NCBI GenBank assembly: GCA_022478985.1
Contig: JAKSZP010009565.1
Span: forward strand, 1-64,000
Direction: 5' to 3'
From: Massospora cicadina
Lineage: Eukaryota; Entomophthoromycota; Entomophthoromycetes; Entomophthorales; Entomophthoraceae
DNA length: 64,000 nucleotides
Position numbers and translations under genes: made by a program. Under the pieces are notes generated by a model that worked only from the letters and a program-made list of their open reading frames with translations, searched no databases and was not told where the DNA came from. Shown here one piece after another: positions 34,228 through 45,420 of the stretch (positions are counted from its first letter, which is position 1; every line of letters begins with the position of its first letter).

Positions 34228-35545
34228 ATGATTAAGGTTCCCAAAACCTTGCACGCTATCTTTAAATGTGTAACCTTACGCCAGAGGAGAATTGCCTCAA
34301 TCAAACTGTGGATTAGAAAATGTCAAGGTGTCAGACATCAAATTTGGATTGAATAAGTTTCGCCTAATGGAAGGCCTGGTAGAAACCTGATGATACCCCA
34401 TCTTGGCTGAGGTTTGATATGGTGACATAAACTCCAACTGTCCTCTAGTTACATGTATGGTCCCAAGGAGCATGCACTTACTAGCGTTACACTATTACAG
34501 GAATTTCTATCGTTGACCAGTAATCAGGTCGAGGTTCAGGGAGATTTGCAGGCCCAAATCACCCCTGAAGTGACCTCTCTCCTTCTGAGGTCATTATTTA
34601 ATGGCTTATGGCACAAAGTTTGTGACAGATTATTGAGCTTTTCTATAAATTCTAAGGGCAGGTCCTTTGAATTATACACAATAATTAGTTGTTGGTAGCG
34701 CCATCAGAATCTCCTAAGTGTCTCTTTTTTCCTATGGAAATCTCCAAACAGAATTGGCATCATTAAGGCAATCTCTGTTCACGTGAATAGGCAAGAATCT
34801 CAATTCAGAGATAGATAATCTATTGGAAGAAAACTTTATCTCAAAGGCAAATCTCTGCTAGTTGAGCGTGCAAAATCTTATCATAATGTGCTGGCAATCT
34901 TTAGTTAAGACTAGCTAAAAGTAAATGATGAAAAATTTATTCAATCAAGCATAAATTTTTTAAGAAATTGATGGTACTTTAAATAGTACCAGAATAGAAT
35001 CAAGAATAAATTAAAATAAAAGAGAATATATTCCAGATGAGGAGAGATAGGCGCATACCATGTGTGAGGATGGAAGAAGACTTGGAAATGTAGATAAAGG
35101 CACAGTCCAGGTTCAGGGTTGAATTAGTTCAGGCTTCAACATTGAAAAAACTGAGATAATGGTAACACTGTTAAGTAGTTTCCATTATTTGCCATAGGGA
35201 AGACAACAGATACAAATGGTAGAATAGGTTATATAAGGTTGGTACAAGAGTATATATAGGAATTACACATTAAATATGACCAAAGATTTTTTAATAAGAT
35301 GATAATATGTTCATTTAGGCGCTCTTTGCTATCATATCAGACAGAGGAGCATTAATGGGGCGATTCATACCAATTTTGTTTAACTGAGAATTTGGAGTTA
35401 TTAACTGTGTGATGCTATTTGAATTAAGGTTCATATTTTGGGACTTAATCTTAATAAAATATCAATTGTTAAATTAATAATAAATATATGCCAAAATTTT
35501 CTAAATAGGTAGTTTATTGTGAGCCTAAGGTCAAGGCTTCACACC
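34228..35545. repeat. Mosaic LTR-like repeat, copy Y (modules a and b)
   Basis: Module a continues into module b (about 34,625-35,545). Module b aligns with 37,500-38,470, with shared blocks GGCAATCTCTGTT, AAATCTCTGCTA, AGTAAATGATGAAAAA, TTCAATCAAGCATA, AGTACCAGAATAGA and GATAATGGTAACAC. No open frame of note. After 35,545 the similarity stops. Confidence 0.65.
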
Positions 35546-36649
35546 TACCATGTGGATCCTGACAATGCCCTTCAATCCTTGACTAATGTGGTAATGGTTT
35601 TTCTGGGGTTGGCCAGCCTTGGTAGGCTTTCAAACTTCCAGAGTTATAATAGAGTTGATAACCTACGTTATGTGGGTTAGATGTAGGATTAATGAGTAAA
35701 AGTTGGTTTTCAATCTCAAGATCTGTAGGCAGTTGGTGGTAGGACAATATATCTCATAAATTTCATTCATCCTAAAAATTTGATTATGAAGAGGCTGAGG
35801 TCCCAAGATTTGGTTAGTTCACCCTGCTTAGGAATGACAACCTTGGTTTTGGCTTCAGGTGGGAGAGTTTAGTGTGAAGATAAAATGTAGTCAGTGTATG
35901 TTTGGTTTCAAAATAGAGTTTAGCTCTACAAATCATAAAAGCGGTTCATATTTTGATCAAGCTAGTCAATAGCACTGGTATGAGAGTCAAGGTAGATAAG
36001 GGACAGAAGAGCGGAGCCATCATTCTTTATATCTCTGATAGATGGGAGCAAAAACAAAGTAGGGGGAGCAAAAATAATTCTGACAATAAAGTAGCATAAA
36101 GCAGCTGTATAGATATTTCAAGTATATTTACTGTTAAAATACAAGTGGCTCTAGGAATGGAGTAAGAATTCTGATTTAGGGTCAAGCCTCAGCATCTTTC
36201 TCAAGATACTAAAGGGAGAATTAATGGGCTGCTGGTAAAGCAACCTTTGGTCAGGTGATTTTCTTGATAGAAGAGATCGTTCAACAGATGGAGACTCACA
36301 ACATCAATGGGTAGACATATTTTAGATTAGGAGGCGTCTGGTTAACAGTTTGACAATATGGCGAGGACAGAAGATTTTGGGCACAGCTTCACTTAAAATT
36401 AAATAAAGTGGTTAAGTAGCAACTTCTTAAAACCCTTAAAATGTTTTGAGTCTCATCAAGAAATTTTAATTTTCTGACATTAGCAAGAAATCTTGAAGTT
36501 TTAGTAAAAATAAACAATAATGATAATTAAAAGATCAAAATAAAATAAAGTGGTAGGAGAGGGTGTTTGGTTGAGGGCAATAGGCTTGGATAACCTGAGT
36601 GCTTTGTAATGATTTTCAGTCACCTTGGTCAAAACAAATAAATTTGGCA
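35546..36649 (-). pseudogene. Decayed minus-strand coding-like region
   Basis: Read on the minus strand, about 36,060-35,560 gives long coding-like stretches broken chiefly by TAA and TAG, for example ALLSLIYLDSHTSAID and LPPEAKTKVVIPKQGELTKS. It lies between two LTR-like module b copies, so it may be the internal region of a minus-strand element. I recognise no protein family. Confidence 0.35.
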
Positions 36650-37222
36650 TCAAATCATTTGGTTTGGTGGGCTTTGGTGAAAAGCTTCAAGCCTCATGTC
36701 AGAAAACAGAGCGGTGAGGCATTTGGTAGGGTTGATTACTTCATTACGCTCGTCAGGAGGTTTTTGGTATAACATTAGATTAAATTTGTGATTTTCTTGT
36801 TTGTTTTTGTTGGCTCCAATTTTGCTGTTGGGGTAATGAGGAGCTTCAGCGTGGGGGGACAGAGAAAGCACTAAGGCATTTGGGTTGATTGTTCCAATTT
36901 TGGTGCTGGAATAATGAGGAGCATCCACGCAGCAGAATGGAGAGGGCGCTGAGGAGTTCAAGTTAGTTGCATCAACTTCAGAGTCAGAGCAACGAGGAGC
37001 ATTGACATAATTGTTTGGAGAGGACGCCAAGGCATATGTATATGTTGTTTCATCAGAAAAACATTGTGAAGTATCAGCGCAGAAATACATAATGGGCGCC
37101 AAGGCATTTAAGTTGGTTGCTTTGACTTTAGCGTCAGAATAACGATAATTATGGATGCAATAGAATGGAGGGGGCGCAAGGCATTTGCCAGGCTGTAAAA
37201 TTGGCAATTCAGTGGGAAGCAA
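36650..37222 (-). CDS. Repeat-encoded hypothetical ORF (26-residue repeats)
   Basis: A 190-codon open frame on the minus strand, beginning with ATG at 37,222. It contains degenerate repeats of about 26 residues built on a pattern like APHYSSTKIGTINPNALVLS (a unit begins with APR or APH, then S-x-x-K/E-I/V, then N-x-N/L). A second frame, 37,374-37,108, carries more diverged units upstream, so one frameshift probably separates them. The unit length of 78 bp is a multiple of three, which keeps the frame open and makes the ORF partly a product of the minisatellite. Function unknown; it may be no gene. Confidence 0.35.
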   Translation of the reverse strand: MLPTELPILQPGKCLAPPPFYCIHNYRYSDAKVKATNLNALAPIMYFCADTSQCFSDETTYTYALASSPNNYVNAPRCSDSEVDATNLNSSAPSPFCCVDAPHYSSTKIGTINPNALVLSLSPHAEAPHYPNSKIGANKNKQENHKFNLMLYQKPPDERNEVINPTKCLTALFSDMRLEAFHQSPPNQMI

Positions 37223-37380
37223 TAGCGAAGATGGATGGCAAGGGCGCTGAGGAATATGAAATGTTTGGCTTTAACATCAGCGTCAATGCAATGAGGATCA
37301 TGGATGCAGTGGATGGAGAGGGTTCTGAGCCATTTAGGCAGGCTGTTTTGTCGTGTAACAGCGAGAAGCATCATTGCATA
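36815..37380. repeat. Minisatellite, about seven degenerate units of about 78 bp
   Basis: Successive blocks of the type (A)ATGAGGAGC...GGAGAGGGCGC...GAGG/AAGGCATTT recur at about 36,833, 36,911, 36,988, 37,065, 37,140, 37,217 and 37,288, giving periods of 71-79 bp. The units are strongly diverged. The block lies between the LTR-like module copies at 35.5 and 37.5 kb. Confidence 0.7.
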
Positions 37381-37479
37381 TATAAAGATAGGAAATGCGG
37401 CAATTTAGGAGGCCAAATTGCCAAGTTGTATATCCATTTTTAAGGCTGGGTTAGTTGTTATTTTCTCATCTTATTGCTG

Positions 37480-38910
37480 ATCTTGTTTATTATGAAGTTA
37501 TGTCTTCACCATGTAGCTTATAAGGGACCTGGCAGAAAACATCAGTTTTGGGTTTTTGTAGAAATTCAATGATAGGTCCTTTAAAGGCTAAACAATTATT
37601 AGTCATTGGTAGCACAAGCGAAATTCCTAGGTGTCTCTTTATTCCTATAGCAACTCTTGATAGAATTAGCTTCATTGAGGCAATCTCTGTTGACATGAAC
37701 AGGCAAAAATCTCTATTCAGAGCTGGGCAATAATGACAAAAAATGTTATCGCCAAGGAAAATCTCTGCTAATTGAGCAAGCAAAATCTCGGCATAATGTG
37801 CAGGCAGTCTCTAGTTAAGACTAGATAAAAGTAAATGATGAAAAAAATAATTCAATCAAGCATACCTTTATTATAAAGATAAATGGTACTTTAATTAGTA
37901 CCAGAATAGAATAAAAAAAAAAAAAATAAAAGAGGGAGATATTCCAAATGAAGAGAGATAGGCACATACCTTGTGAAAAATGGAAGTAGATTTGATAATG
38001 TAGGAGATAAAGGCGTAGTCCAGGTTCATAGTTAAGTAGATCAGGATTCATCATTGATAGCTGAACTAAGATAATGGTAACACAGTTAAGTGTTTACATT
38101 ATCTGCTATAGGGAAGCCAACAGATAGAAAGGTAGAATAGGTAATATAAGGTTGTTGCAGGCGTGAATAGAGGAGCTACACATGGAACATGACCACAAAC
38201 TTAATATTAAGATGATAGTATGTTGGTTTAGGTGCTCTTCACTATCTTATCGCCAATGGATCATTAATCAGGAGATTCATCCTGAATTTTTTTAGCTGTG
38301 AATTCAGTGTTATTAACCAATTGATGCTATGTGAATTAAGGTTAACAACTTCAGGTGTTTATTCTGATAAAATAACAATTATTAAATTGATTTTAAATAT
38401 AGACCAAGATTTTCTAAATAAATATTTGTATTAAGAGTCCAAGGTTGTGGCTTTACACCTACTAGGGCGAAGCCCAGCACAGTTTAAAGTTCACACAATT
38501 CTGTATATGTTGTTGGCTGACCTGGGCTTTAAACTGAACCAGCCAAAATATAATTAAATTAATGTTGAGAAAAATGGTAGCAATATATAAGAATGGTCTA
38601 TCTGGCAAGGGACTTGTTAAATGGTGGGAACGTGGATGGGAAGACTAGAAACAAGATAGAGAATTTCAATTTGAGTGCGTTGGAATAGGAACCACCAGAA
38701 TAAAAACCAAACCAAAGAGCCAAAAATATGAAAATAATTTAGGCGTGGAAGCCCAAATGATTGCTTTCTCATTCTGGTGGGATAAAAACTTAAAATACCA
38801 TAATTTTGTGTTTATAAATTATAAAATACTGTGGTTTGTCGATTCAAACCAGCAGAATGTGAGCACCAATCCCTGCTATCTCATATTTAAAGGAGTTAAT
38901 GAATAAAAGC
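37480..38910. repeat. Mosaic LTR-like repeat, copy Z (modules b and c)
   Basis: Module b (about 37,500-38,470) matches copy Y and module c (about 38,480-38,910) matches copy X. Copies X, Y and Z thus read a-c, a-b and b-c, as expected if one ancestral a-b-c repeat lost different parts. Y and Z are direct repeats flanking a 1.9-kb interval and may be the LTRs of one old element. Confidence 0.6.
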
Positions 38911-39039
38911 CGTTTTTAAGTCATTAAGGTCTTCATATCTCTCTTTTGCTTCAAATCTCACTGTCAAAGGAATTCAAAATTTAATAAAAAAATTAACTGC
39001 CTTTTTCCAGTGTCAAACACAGCCTATGCCAACTAGATT

Positions 39040-40848
39040 TATTCCTGCTGCCCTGCATGAGGTGGAAATGAACCGCCTCCTGGAATATATTGGCTGCCAC
39101 CAAAACGCCCTTGGGCTGGCTCATCTAGACCCACAAATAATCCAGGTCATTACGTCCCACTATGGGACCTAGCACACCACTTTTCATGCTCCCAGGTGGT
39201 GCTCAGAAGTCCTGGGTGCTCCCCAGGGCAACCTGTGTTTTAGCCTTAAGTTGAGTATGGGAACCTCTTACCCTACGTTAGCGCGGCCATCATCATTGAT
39301 ATGGCCACATTAGTTTACAAACCCACCAGATTCATTGATTTCCGCCCCTTTCAGGTGTACTTTAATCTTGGCTTTTCCTGTGAAGCCACGCTATGGTGGC
39401 AGCACAGCTACCTTTAGTTTATAAAATCACTCCCATTCCAACTATCCAAATTTTCTTTCCAGATAAGGTTACACTGGTGTCCAATTCACCGGATTGCCTT
39501 CCAACTTCCCCCCCCAAACGCCTCCACTATGAGCTCATAGAGGTCTTGGATGTCTATGGCGCTGACCCCATGCTTCAGTTCATGGTGCCAAATGGCGCTA
39601 ATTGTCTATCTAGACATTGCTCATTTGCATTGATCTGCCCCTTCTGTTGTGAATCCTGCCTCACAATACCCCACACTGTCATCAGATCTGCTCATGATCA
39701 TCCCTTCTGGACATGCATCAAAAATGGCTGTCATTTTCCCTGTGTGCTTTACTATCAACCAATTGATGTGCACATGCTCAGCGCTTTCTGCCAAAGCTGC
39801 CTCTGCCTCTCCTCCCTCTGGCATAAGCCCCACTTCTGATTTTAATAACTTTTTCCTTAGGGATTAATCCTCCCTCCCCCACCCTCAACCGCCATAGGCG
39901 CTGCTCCCACTGCTCCGCCCAACAAAGGTTCAACCGCCTGACCCATTCCTGAGAAGATTACAGCTTATGCGCTGGCAGAAATGCCATGGTTTACAGTGCG
40001 CGGCTAATCACCATTTGCCACTCAACCAATTACTGATGCTGGCCCAGTGCTGGAAGTATAGAGCCCTTTCAAAGCCCCAAATGGATCAATGATTCTGAAC
40101 GCGCCTACAGAATTTAACCTGACTTTGACTCGTCTGAATTCTTCTCAGAACACCCCAATTTGACTCCCCACCGCGTTTCCTTCCTCAAAATGGCTTTCAA
40201 CATATAAGACAATTCATCAAAAAGGCCGTTGAAGCATCCGCTGCCCCGCCAATTCCCTCCTCCATTAAGCCCTCCATAAACCAATTGAGCCACTTTGTGA
40301 GGGCTTCCCTATACCTAACTTCTTTATAAATTTACCTGAAAACGCCAAATTAAATATTTAAGAACTAACTTTTGCAGCTAGCTGCATGTGTGCTGACGTG
40401 AAAAGATCTTTGCTTTATGAATCAAAAACTCCAAAACTCAGGACCATCTAGTACTAAAAAAAACTCCAAAACTCACCAGTGCACGAAATTGTTTACTTGT
40501 GCGCCCAAACTTATAACCTTTGTTAAATATCAACTCACTTAATACATCAAGGCCATGCATACCACTTGCCTCGTTGATAAGGAGAACCTTACCTCTTTTT
40601 TTTTCTTCCCCATGCTGCGGATGCTCCAACCCCCCTATTGTCTGCCTTTGCCAGCCACCTGTAGGTGGTGCCAGACAAAAATCACCTAACCCCTCTTCCC
40701 TTTTCTAGAATGGATGCTTAAGCTAACGCTGCAGTATCATGCTAGGAATTTTTCATTCTATCTAATCATCACTTTGTTTAGCACATTATAAATAAAGGTG
40801 CGCGGAGGACCCCTCCTCTTGGTTCAGGCACCACTATTATTAAAAAAC
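39040..40848 (+). pseudogene. Family U, copy 1: unidentified retroposed coding element
   Basis: A C-rich, coding-like unit. Its 3' end (about 40,700-40,848) has the family end CACTTTGTTTAGC, TATAAATAAAGG, TTGGTTCAGGCACCACTATTA and an A run. Coding traces in several frames match copy 2: the RLLEYIG start, a YKPTRFIDFRPFQVYFNLGF segment (about 39,315-39,375), LQFMVPNG (39,573-39,596) and a KWINDSERAYRI-like segment (about 40,080). The best open part is 39,393-39,839 (148 codons), Cys-rich at its end (CPFCCESC). No RT, transposase or other domain is recognisable. Stops and shifts show that it is dead. A minute retro-insertion sits inside at 40,441. Confidence 0.6.
40424..40475 (+). mobile_element. 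Minute retro-insertion (18 nt) with 17-bp target duplication
   Basis: GGACCATCTAGTACTAAA (40,441-40,458) lies between two exact copies of AAAAACTCCAAAACTCA (40,424-40,440 and 40,459-40,475). The core is the same as in the insertion at 6,348, in an unrelated target. The size, A-rich end and long duplication indicate almost complete 5' truncation of a target-primed retroelement. Confidence 0.75.
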
Positions 40849-42605
40849 AGTCATCAAATCTGACTCCTGCTGCCACAAATGGGGTGATGGTGCGCCGCCT
40901 CCTGGCATTTTTGGCCGCTTCTGAAGCGCACCCAGTCTGGCTCATTAGCACCCCATCCTACCTGTCACTTTGTCACCCTCAGGACCTTTCTCATCACCTT
41001 ATGCACTCTTATGTAGTGCTTCAAAGCCCCCTGATGTTCCACAAGAACAACCTGCACTTCAACCTTCAGGATAAGTATGGGACTCTCTTCCCCTATGCAA
41101 GTGCAGCTATAGTTGAGACGGAGCAGGTGATATTTAAACCTACCATCTTCTATTAGCTTCTGCCCCTTCAAGGGGTACTTTAACCTAGGTTTCTATAGTG
41201 AGAACCAGGATATGGTCGCGGCAATAATACTGCATAATTAAAAAACCTAAATTCCAACCACCTATACTTGACTGCTGGCAGATGCTACTCTGGTGGTCCA
41301 TTTTGCATCTTGGAAAACCACTCTCCATATAAATTATGCCAGGAGCTCCTGGAGGGGTTGGCTGCTTATGGAGCTAATCTTGTTCTCCAGTTTGTGGTTC
41401 CCAATGGGTCAGCTGCCTTGCAGGGCCTCGCGCCTTTGCAATAATCTTCTCATTCCCTTTTTGACACTCATCTTGCAATTCCTCCCTTCACCATGATCTT
41501 CTTTGCCCCATTAACCCCATTTTTGGCTCACATAGATAATTCCCACACCCTCTGCCCCTTGTGCTTCAGCCTTGACTACTTGAAGTGAAAGTGCCCCTCT
41601 CTTGTTATCGCAGCTTCCACCAATCCCCCCTCCAGCGTTGGCCTTGCCATTGACTAGGTGGGATTTTTAAATAATAAAATCCTCCCTCCCCCTCCATTAA
41701 ACACTTCAGGAGCAGCCACTAGTGCGCCAGCCAATCAGCCCCAATTATCTCAAACTTTTCAGGTGCAGATTGCTTCTCAAGACCCTGTTTAGTTTTAGTA
41801 GTTAGTTTAAGTGATGAACGCTCCTTCTCTAGCCAACCAGCTCACATTGTTGGTCCAAGTTTGCCCATATTATACCCATTTGATTCTCACAAATGGGTTA
41901 CTGAGGATACCGGTGAACCTTACAGAATTAACCCTAAATTTGATTTGCTGGAATTTTTAGCCTCCCAATAACAAATTTCAATATTGCTTCTGCCCACAAA
42001 GGGGCTTTCATATTTTTAAAAACAATTATCAGTCCACTGCTAAAATGGATGCTGCCCTCACCAATCTTTATCTCCAAAAATCCTTCCATGAGGCCCTGGA
42101 ACCTCTTGTTGATGGAATGCTCCGCTCTAGTTTCCTGGGAAACTTCCCTGATGAAGCGTGGGACAATATTGAGGAGCTCACGGTTGCTGAGAGCCACTCA
42201 TACACTGATGCCGCCAAGTTGGCGCTGTTTAACCAACAATACAACCAAACCAGATAAGCCCTTATATCATTCTCTTTTGACTAAAAGTTAAGAAATATGC
42301 TAATTTCAGATTGCTCAATAGTTTGAGGCGATGCGCAAAGCATGCCTCATTAACAAAGACAACCTGACGCTTTTCAACCTTCTGCCAATTCCCTTACTCC
42401 CATTTTGTCCACTTTCACATGTGCCCTCCAGGTCCTCAGCAGATGTTAAATCCCCAACCACCTTTACCATACAATATGTATGCTTAGGCTTGCCGTTGTG
42501 GAACTGTATTAGGAGTTTTTCAATTCAGTTTTGTTTTGCACCACCTCATATAAAAATGTGTGGACGCACCCTTTTTGGTTTGGGCCCCACTAGTACTGAG
42601 AGTTT
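40849..42605 (+). pseudogene. Family U, copy 2, head-to-tail with copy 1
   Basis: It starts directly after the A run of copy 1 and repeats the same order: CCTGCTGCC (40,866-40,874), CCGCCTCCTGG, a KYGTLFPYASAAI segment (open frame 40,884-41,156), PFKGYFNLGF-like traces, LQFVVPNG (41,385-41,408), a Pro-rich stretch (41,690-41,760) and an HKWVTEDTGEPYRINPKFDL segment. Then come a C-x-C-P motif (FQYCFCPQRGFHIF) and the open frame 42,045-42,257. The 3' end (42,480-42,603) finishes GGGCCCCACTAGTACTGAGA. Offsets between shared blocks of the copies are about 1.81-1.82 kb. Function unknown; several frames are broken. Confidence 0.6.
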
Positions 42606-43586
42606 ATTCTGAAGACATGATGAAGTAGAGATTTTCAATACTTGTCTATAATGAGTTAAGTAAAGGCTGGTCCTATATATATGTGATACTTTTTGGGACA
42701 CCTTTTCTTTTCAGATGGAGAAAATATTAAGTACTCATCTATAGTAAGAGTGCAGGGGTAGGTCAATGAGAGAGAAGTTTCCAAGGGGAATAGCTAGTAC
42801 CCATTACTTGGCCACAGTGCGTATTAAGCCCCCTTTTACAAGAGGAGCTTAACAAGAGGGATATGGTACACATATTCAAAAAAGAATAGGAAAAATATAA
42901 TTCATTTAGGATGGAATCAAGTAATTACCGCTTCATAGAGTTTGATTTCATATATATAGTAATGTTATTAATTACATGTTTATCTTTTTAATTATCTAGC
43001 AAGACTTATTATTTAAGTTCTATGGTGGACCTATCATTAAAAGCCAAATCTAATAAGGTCTAATGACTCCCTAGTGGTGAACAATTCTATTATTTAATTG
43101 AGTGGAATTGTTAATGTATAATTATGAATGTTTTATCAATATTCTGATACAATACTTAATTTTTCTGAAAAATTTATAGAAATATTTTCCTAGGAAAGAT
43201 TGACTATGGAATATAACCCATAAATATAGTTTTTCTATATGCTAGGAGCAAGCTATACTATCAATGGTAGTGGCTAAAAGTTTCCTACTATGGCATATAT
43301 ATCTTATACTAATTATTTAAGAAATTTGACCTTGGGACAAATAATTCAAAAGTTTAATTTTTAACCCATTGTATATTAAAACCAATAACTGTCAGGTAGC
43401 AGGAAGAAGCCCACTATAAAACCAATCTTCATTTTATAACAGTAATACTCTAGGTATAATTTTATTATATCTATATCTTTAGAAGGAAAGTTTAATAATG
43501 TGATAATTACTATACATATAAAAAACTTTGTTAATGATAAACACATTAATGTTTTAAATGATACCTATTAAAATTCGCTGAAGACT
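42606..43586. other. No gene recognised
   Basis: A+T-rich sequence without an open frame above 60 codons. Nothing supported. Confidence 0.5.
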
Positions 43587-44198
43587 TGCTTGCCTAAAGT
43601 ACTGGCGAATAGTAGCGCTGGTTTCAGGCACACTTATACAATGTAAAACAATAAAGGTTTCTAACCTAGTAACAAACACACAAATTCAGAAAGCATCAAC
43701 AATAAAGGAGATTTCTTTGTTATATAGAGGAAGCGTTCTACCCATCTTCAGCAGAGAATGGCTCCTAAATTTTCTAAATACATACAGTCTTCCAGTAAGA
43801 TACAAAGTCTTATTACTACTCAGTTATGTTCAACTACTAGTATGCTAGTTATTTATATAGTTTTTCAGCTAACGCAATTACAGGCTACCTAACCAATCGC
43901 TCCATTGGCATAGGGTCCTTAAAAGCCCAGCGTTTGCTTAGCTCTTTGATGGGATATTTAATCTCTGGAAGAACTGGCAAGCAAGTATCTCATTGATTAT
44001 AATAAATTGGCCAAATAATTTACGCTAAATCTCTCTTAACTTGTTATTTGACTCATAGAATTACATTTGCTTTTTTGCAACTCTTTGGTGCTCCTCTACT
44101 TTGTAGTATTTTATAAGATAACAACTTTAGCAGATTAGTCCATGCAGATCCACTTAATATTAAGCTTTATTGCTTCAGTCAAGATCTAATTTCTGACA
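43587..44198 (-). repeat. Element E 3' LTR
   Basis: Aligns along its length with 52,871-53,456, with shared blocks TTCAGGCACACT, AACAAACACACA, TTTTTCAGCTAA, CAGCGTTTGCTT and ATGCAGATCCAC. The boundary dinucleotides TG and CA are chosen from where the similarity ends. A pyrimidine tract GTCTTCTCCCTT next to it (44,201-44,212) would be the polypurine tract on the minus strand. Confidence 0.8.
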
Positions 44199-44200
44199 AA

Positions 44201-44212
44201 GTCTTCTCCCTT
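44201..44212 (-). other. Probable polypurine tract of element E
   Basis: On the minus strand AAGGGAGAAGAC precedes the 3' LTR by two bases. It agrees with the minus-strand direction given by the RT and integrase traces. Confidence 0.5.
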
Positions 44213-44367
44213 GACTGAGCAATTATTCCTCCCAGTGGCAATCCTCTTATTCCAGAAGTGCCAAAAATGATAAGTATGGTATACTCAGACTACTGACATG
44301 ATGAATACATAAGAGAAATAGATTTTAATCTGCTATTAAGCTTCATTAGCGACAAATACAAATCAAC

Positions 44368-45420
44368 ATGCCGATAGGGACTTGTACCATTGTATCTTGG
44401 GGTGAGCTCCTCCCAGAGTTCATTGGTTATTTAGAATCCTTTCAGGCTCCAATTAGAAATATATATTGGCCAACTTGCAATGGGGAGGGGAGCACTAGCT
44501 GGTTCTACATGTGTGAATGCCATGCTCCTTATAGCATATGGCTTTGCTCTATTACCAATGCCTTAATCACAGAGCATCGATATTATTGGAGGTCCATGTA
44601 AAGCTGCTACATTCTGTGCACTAGGTATTGCAAAATTGGTCAGGTGAGTCTTAAGGTGGCCCAGACTTCTAATTCATTAAGGGGTCAAATTTCAGATTAA
44701 TTGGCTTAGTTGTATGTGTGTAGGGATTTTTGCTGCCTCCCAGGCCTTCATTAAAAATAATCTTGGAAGATATCTCCTACTGATGTGCATCGCTATAAAT
44801 GTATGCTTCTTTCCGCCAATGAGACATTGTTCCAAAATAACCTGTGAGGACAAGTGATAGAATTTATGCAGGAAGCTTACACCACCACTACGCTTATCCC
44901 TTGAGAGTATCTGAACATGGACAATTTTTTGGTAGATTTTTTGGTCCTTAGAACATCCTACCCTCTGAAATCAGTAAGACAACGCTCCTTGCATCATCTG
45001 CTTTGTCCAATCCTCCAATCATTGCATACTTCCAGATCTCAATAACTTTCAGCAATTGTGGCTATGCGGATTCCTCATATTTGCACAAGAGCATGTTTGG
45101 ATTGACCCACATCTCACAAACTTACCTCTCCCTTTCTATACCAAAGGGCGCCTGATCCTCTGTTGTCAATCATCTCGTCTGAATGGGTTTCTCCCCACAA
45201 GGTTAAGATCTTCGCCCAAGTAAGAGCCTCCTTCATTATTTTCTGATTTTGAATCTAAACCAGAGCTCAAGGAAGATATAGTAAGTGAAGAATCTGGATC
45301 CTCTGGTCAAACATTTCTGAAAAGACGTTCATTTCAGTAGTAGATGGCATGAAAGCAATCAGAAATGAATGCCAGAGCCAAAGACAATGAGGAACGCAGA
45401 TTATTCCAACAAATACAAAA
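44368..45420 (+). pseudogene. Coding-like plus-strand segment inside element E, unidentified
   Basis: Open frame 44,368-44,601 (77 codons, with a C-x-C pattern in WFYMCECHAPYSIW) is followed by further coding traces on the same strand in other frames. One runs about 45,030-45,330 (NFQQLWLCGFLIFAQEHVWI, then an acidic, Ser-rich ESKPELKEDIVSEE). It is antisense to element E, where integrase should already have ended. The C-x-C segment weakly resembles the C-x-C-P part of family U copy 2, so it may be a diverged U relative. No recognised domain. Confidence 0.35.

Noticed and set aside
34501..34698. Open frame of 81 codons beginning at 34,453
   Set aside because: It lies across the join of modules a and b of an LTR-like repeat and is not open in the other copies.
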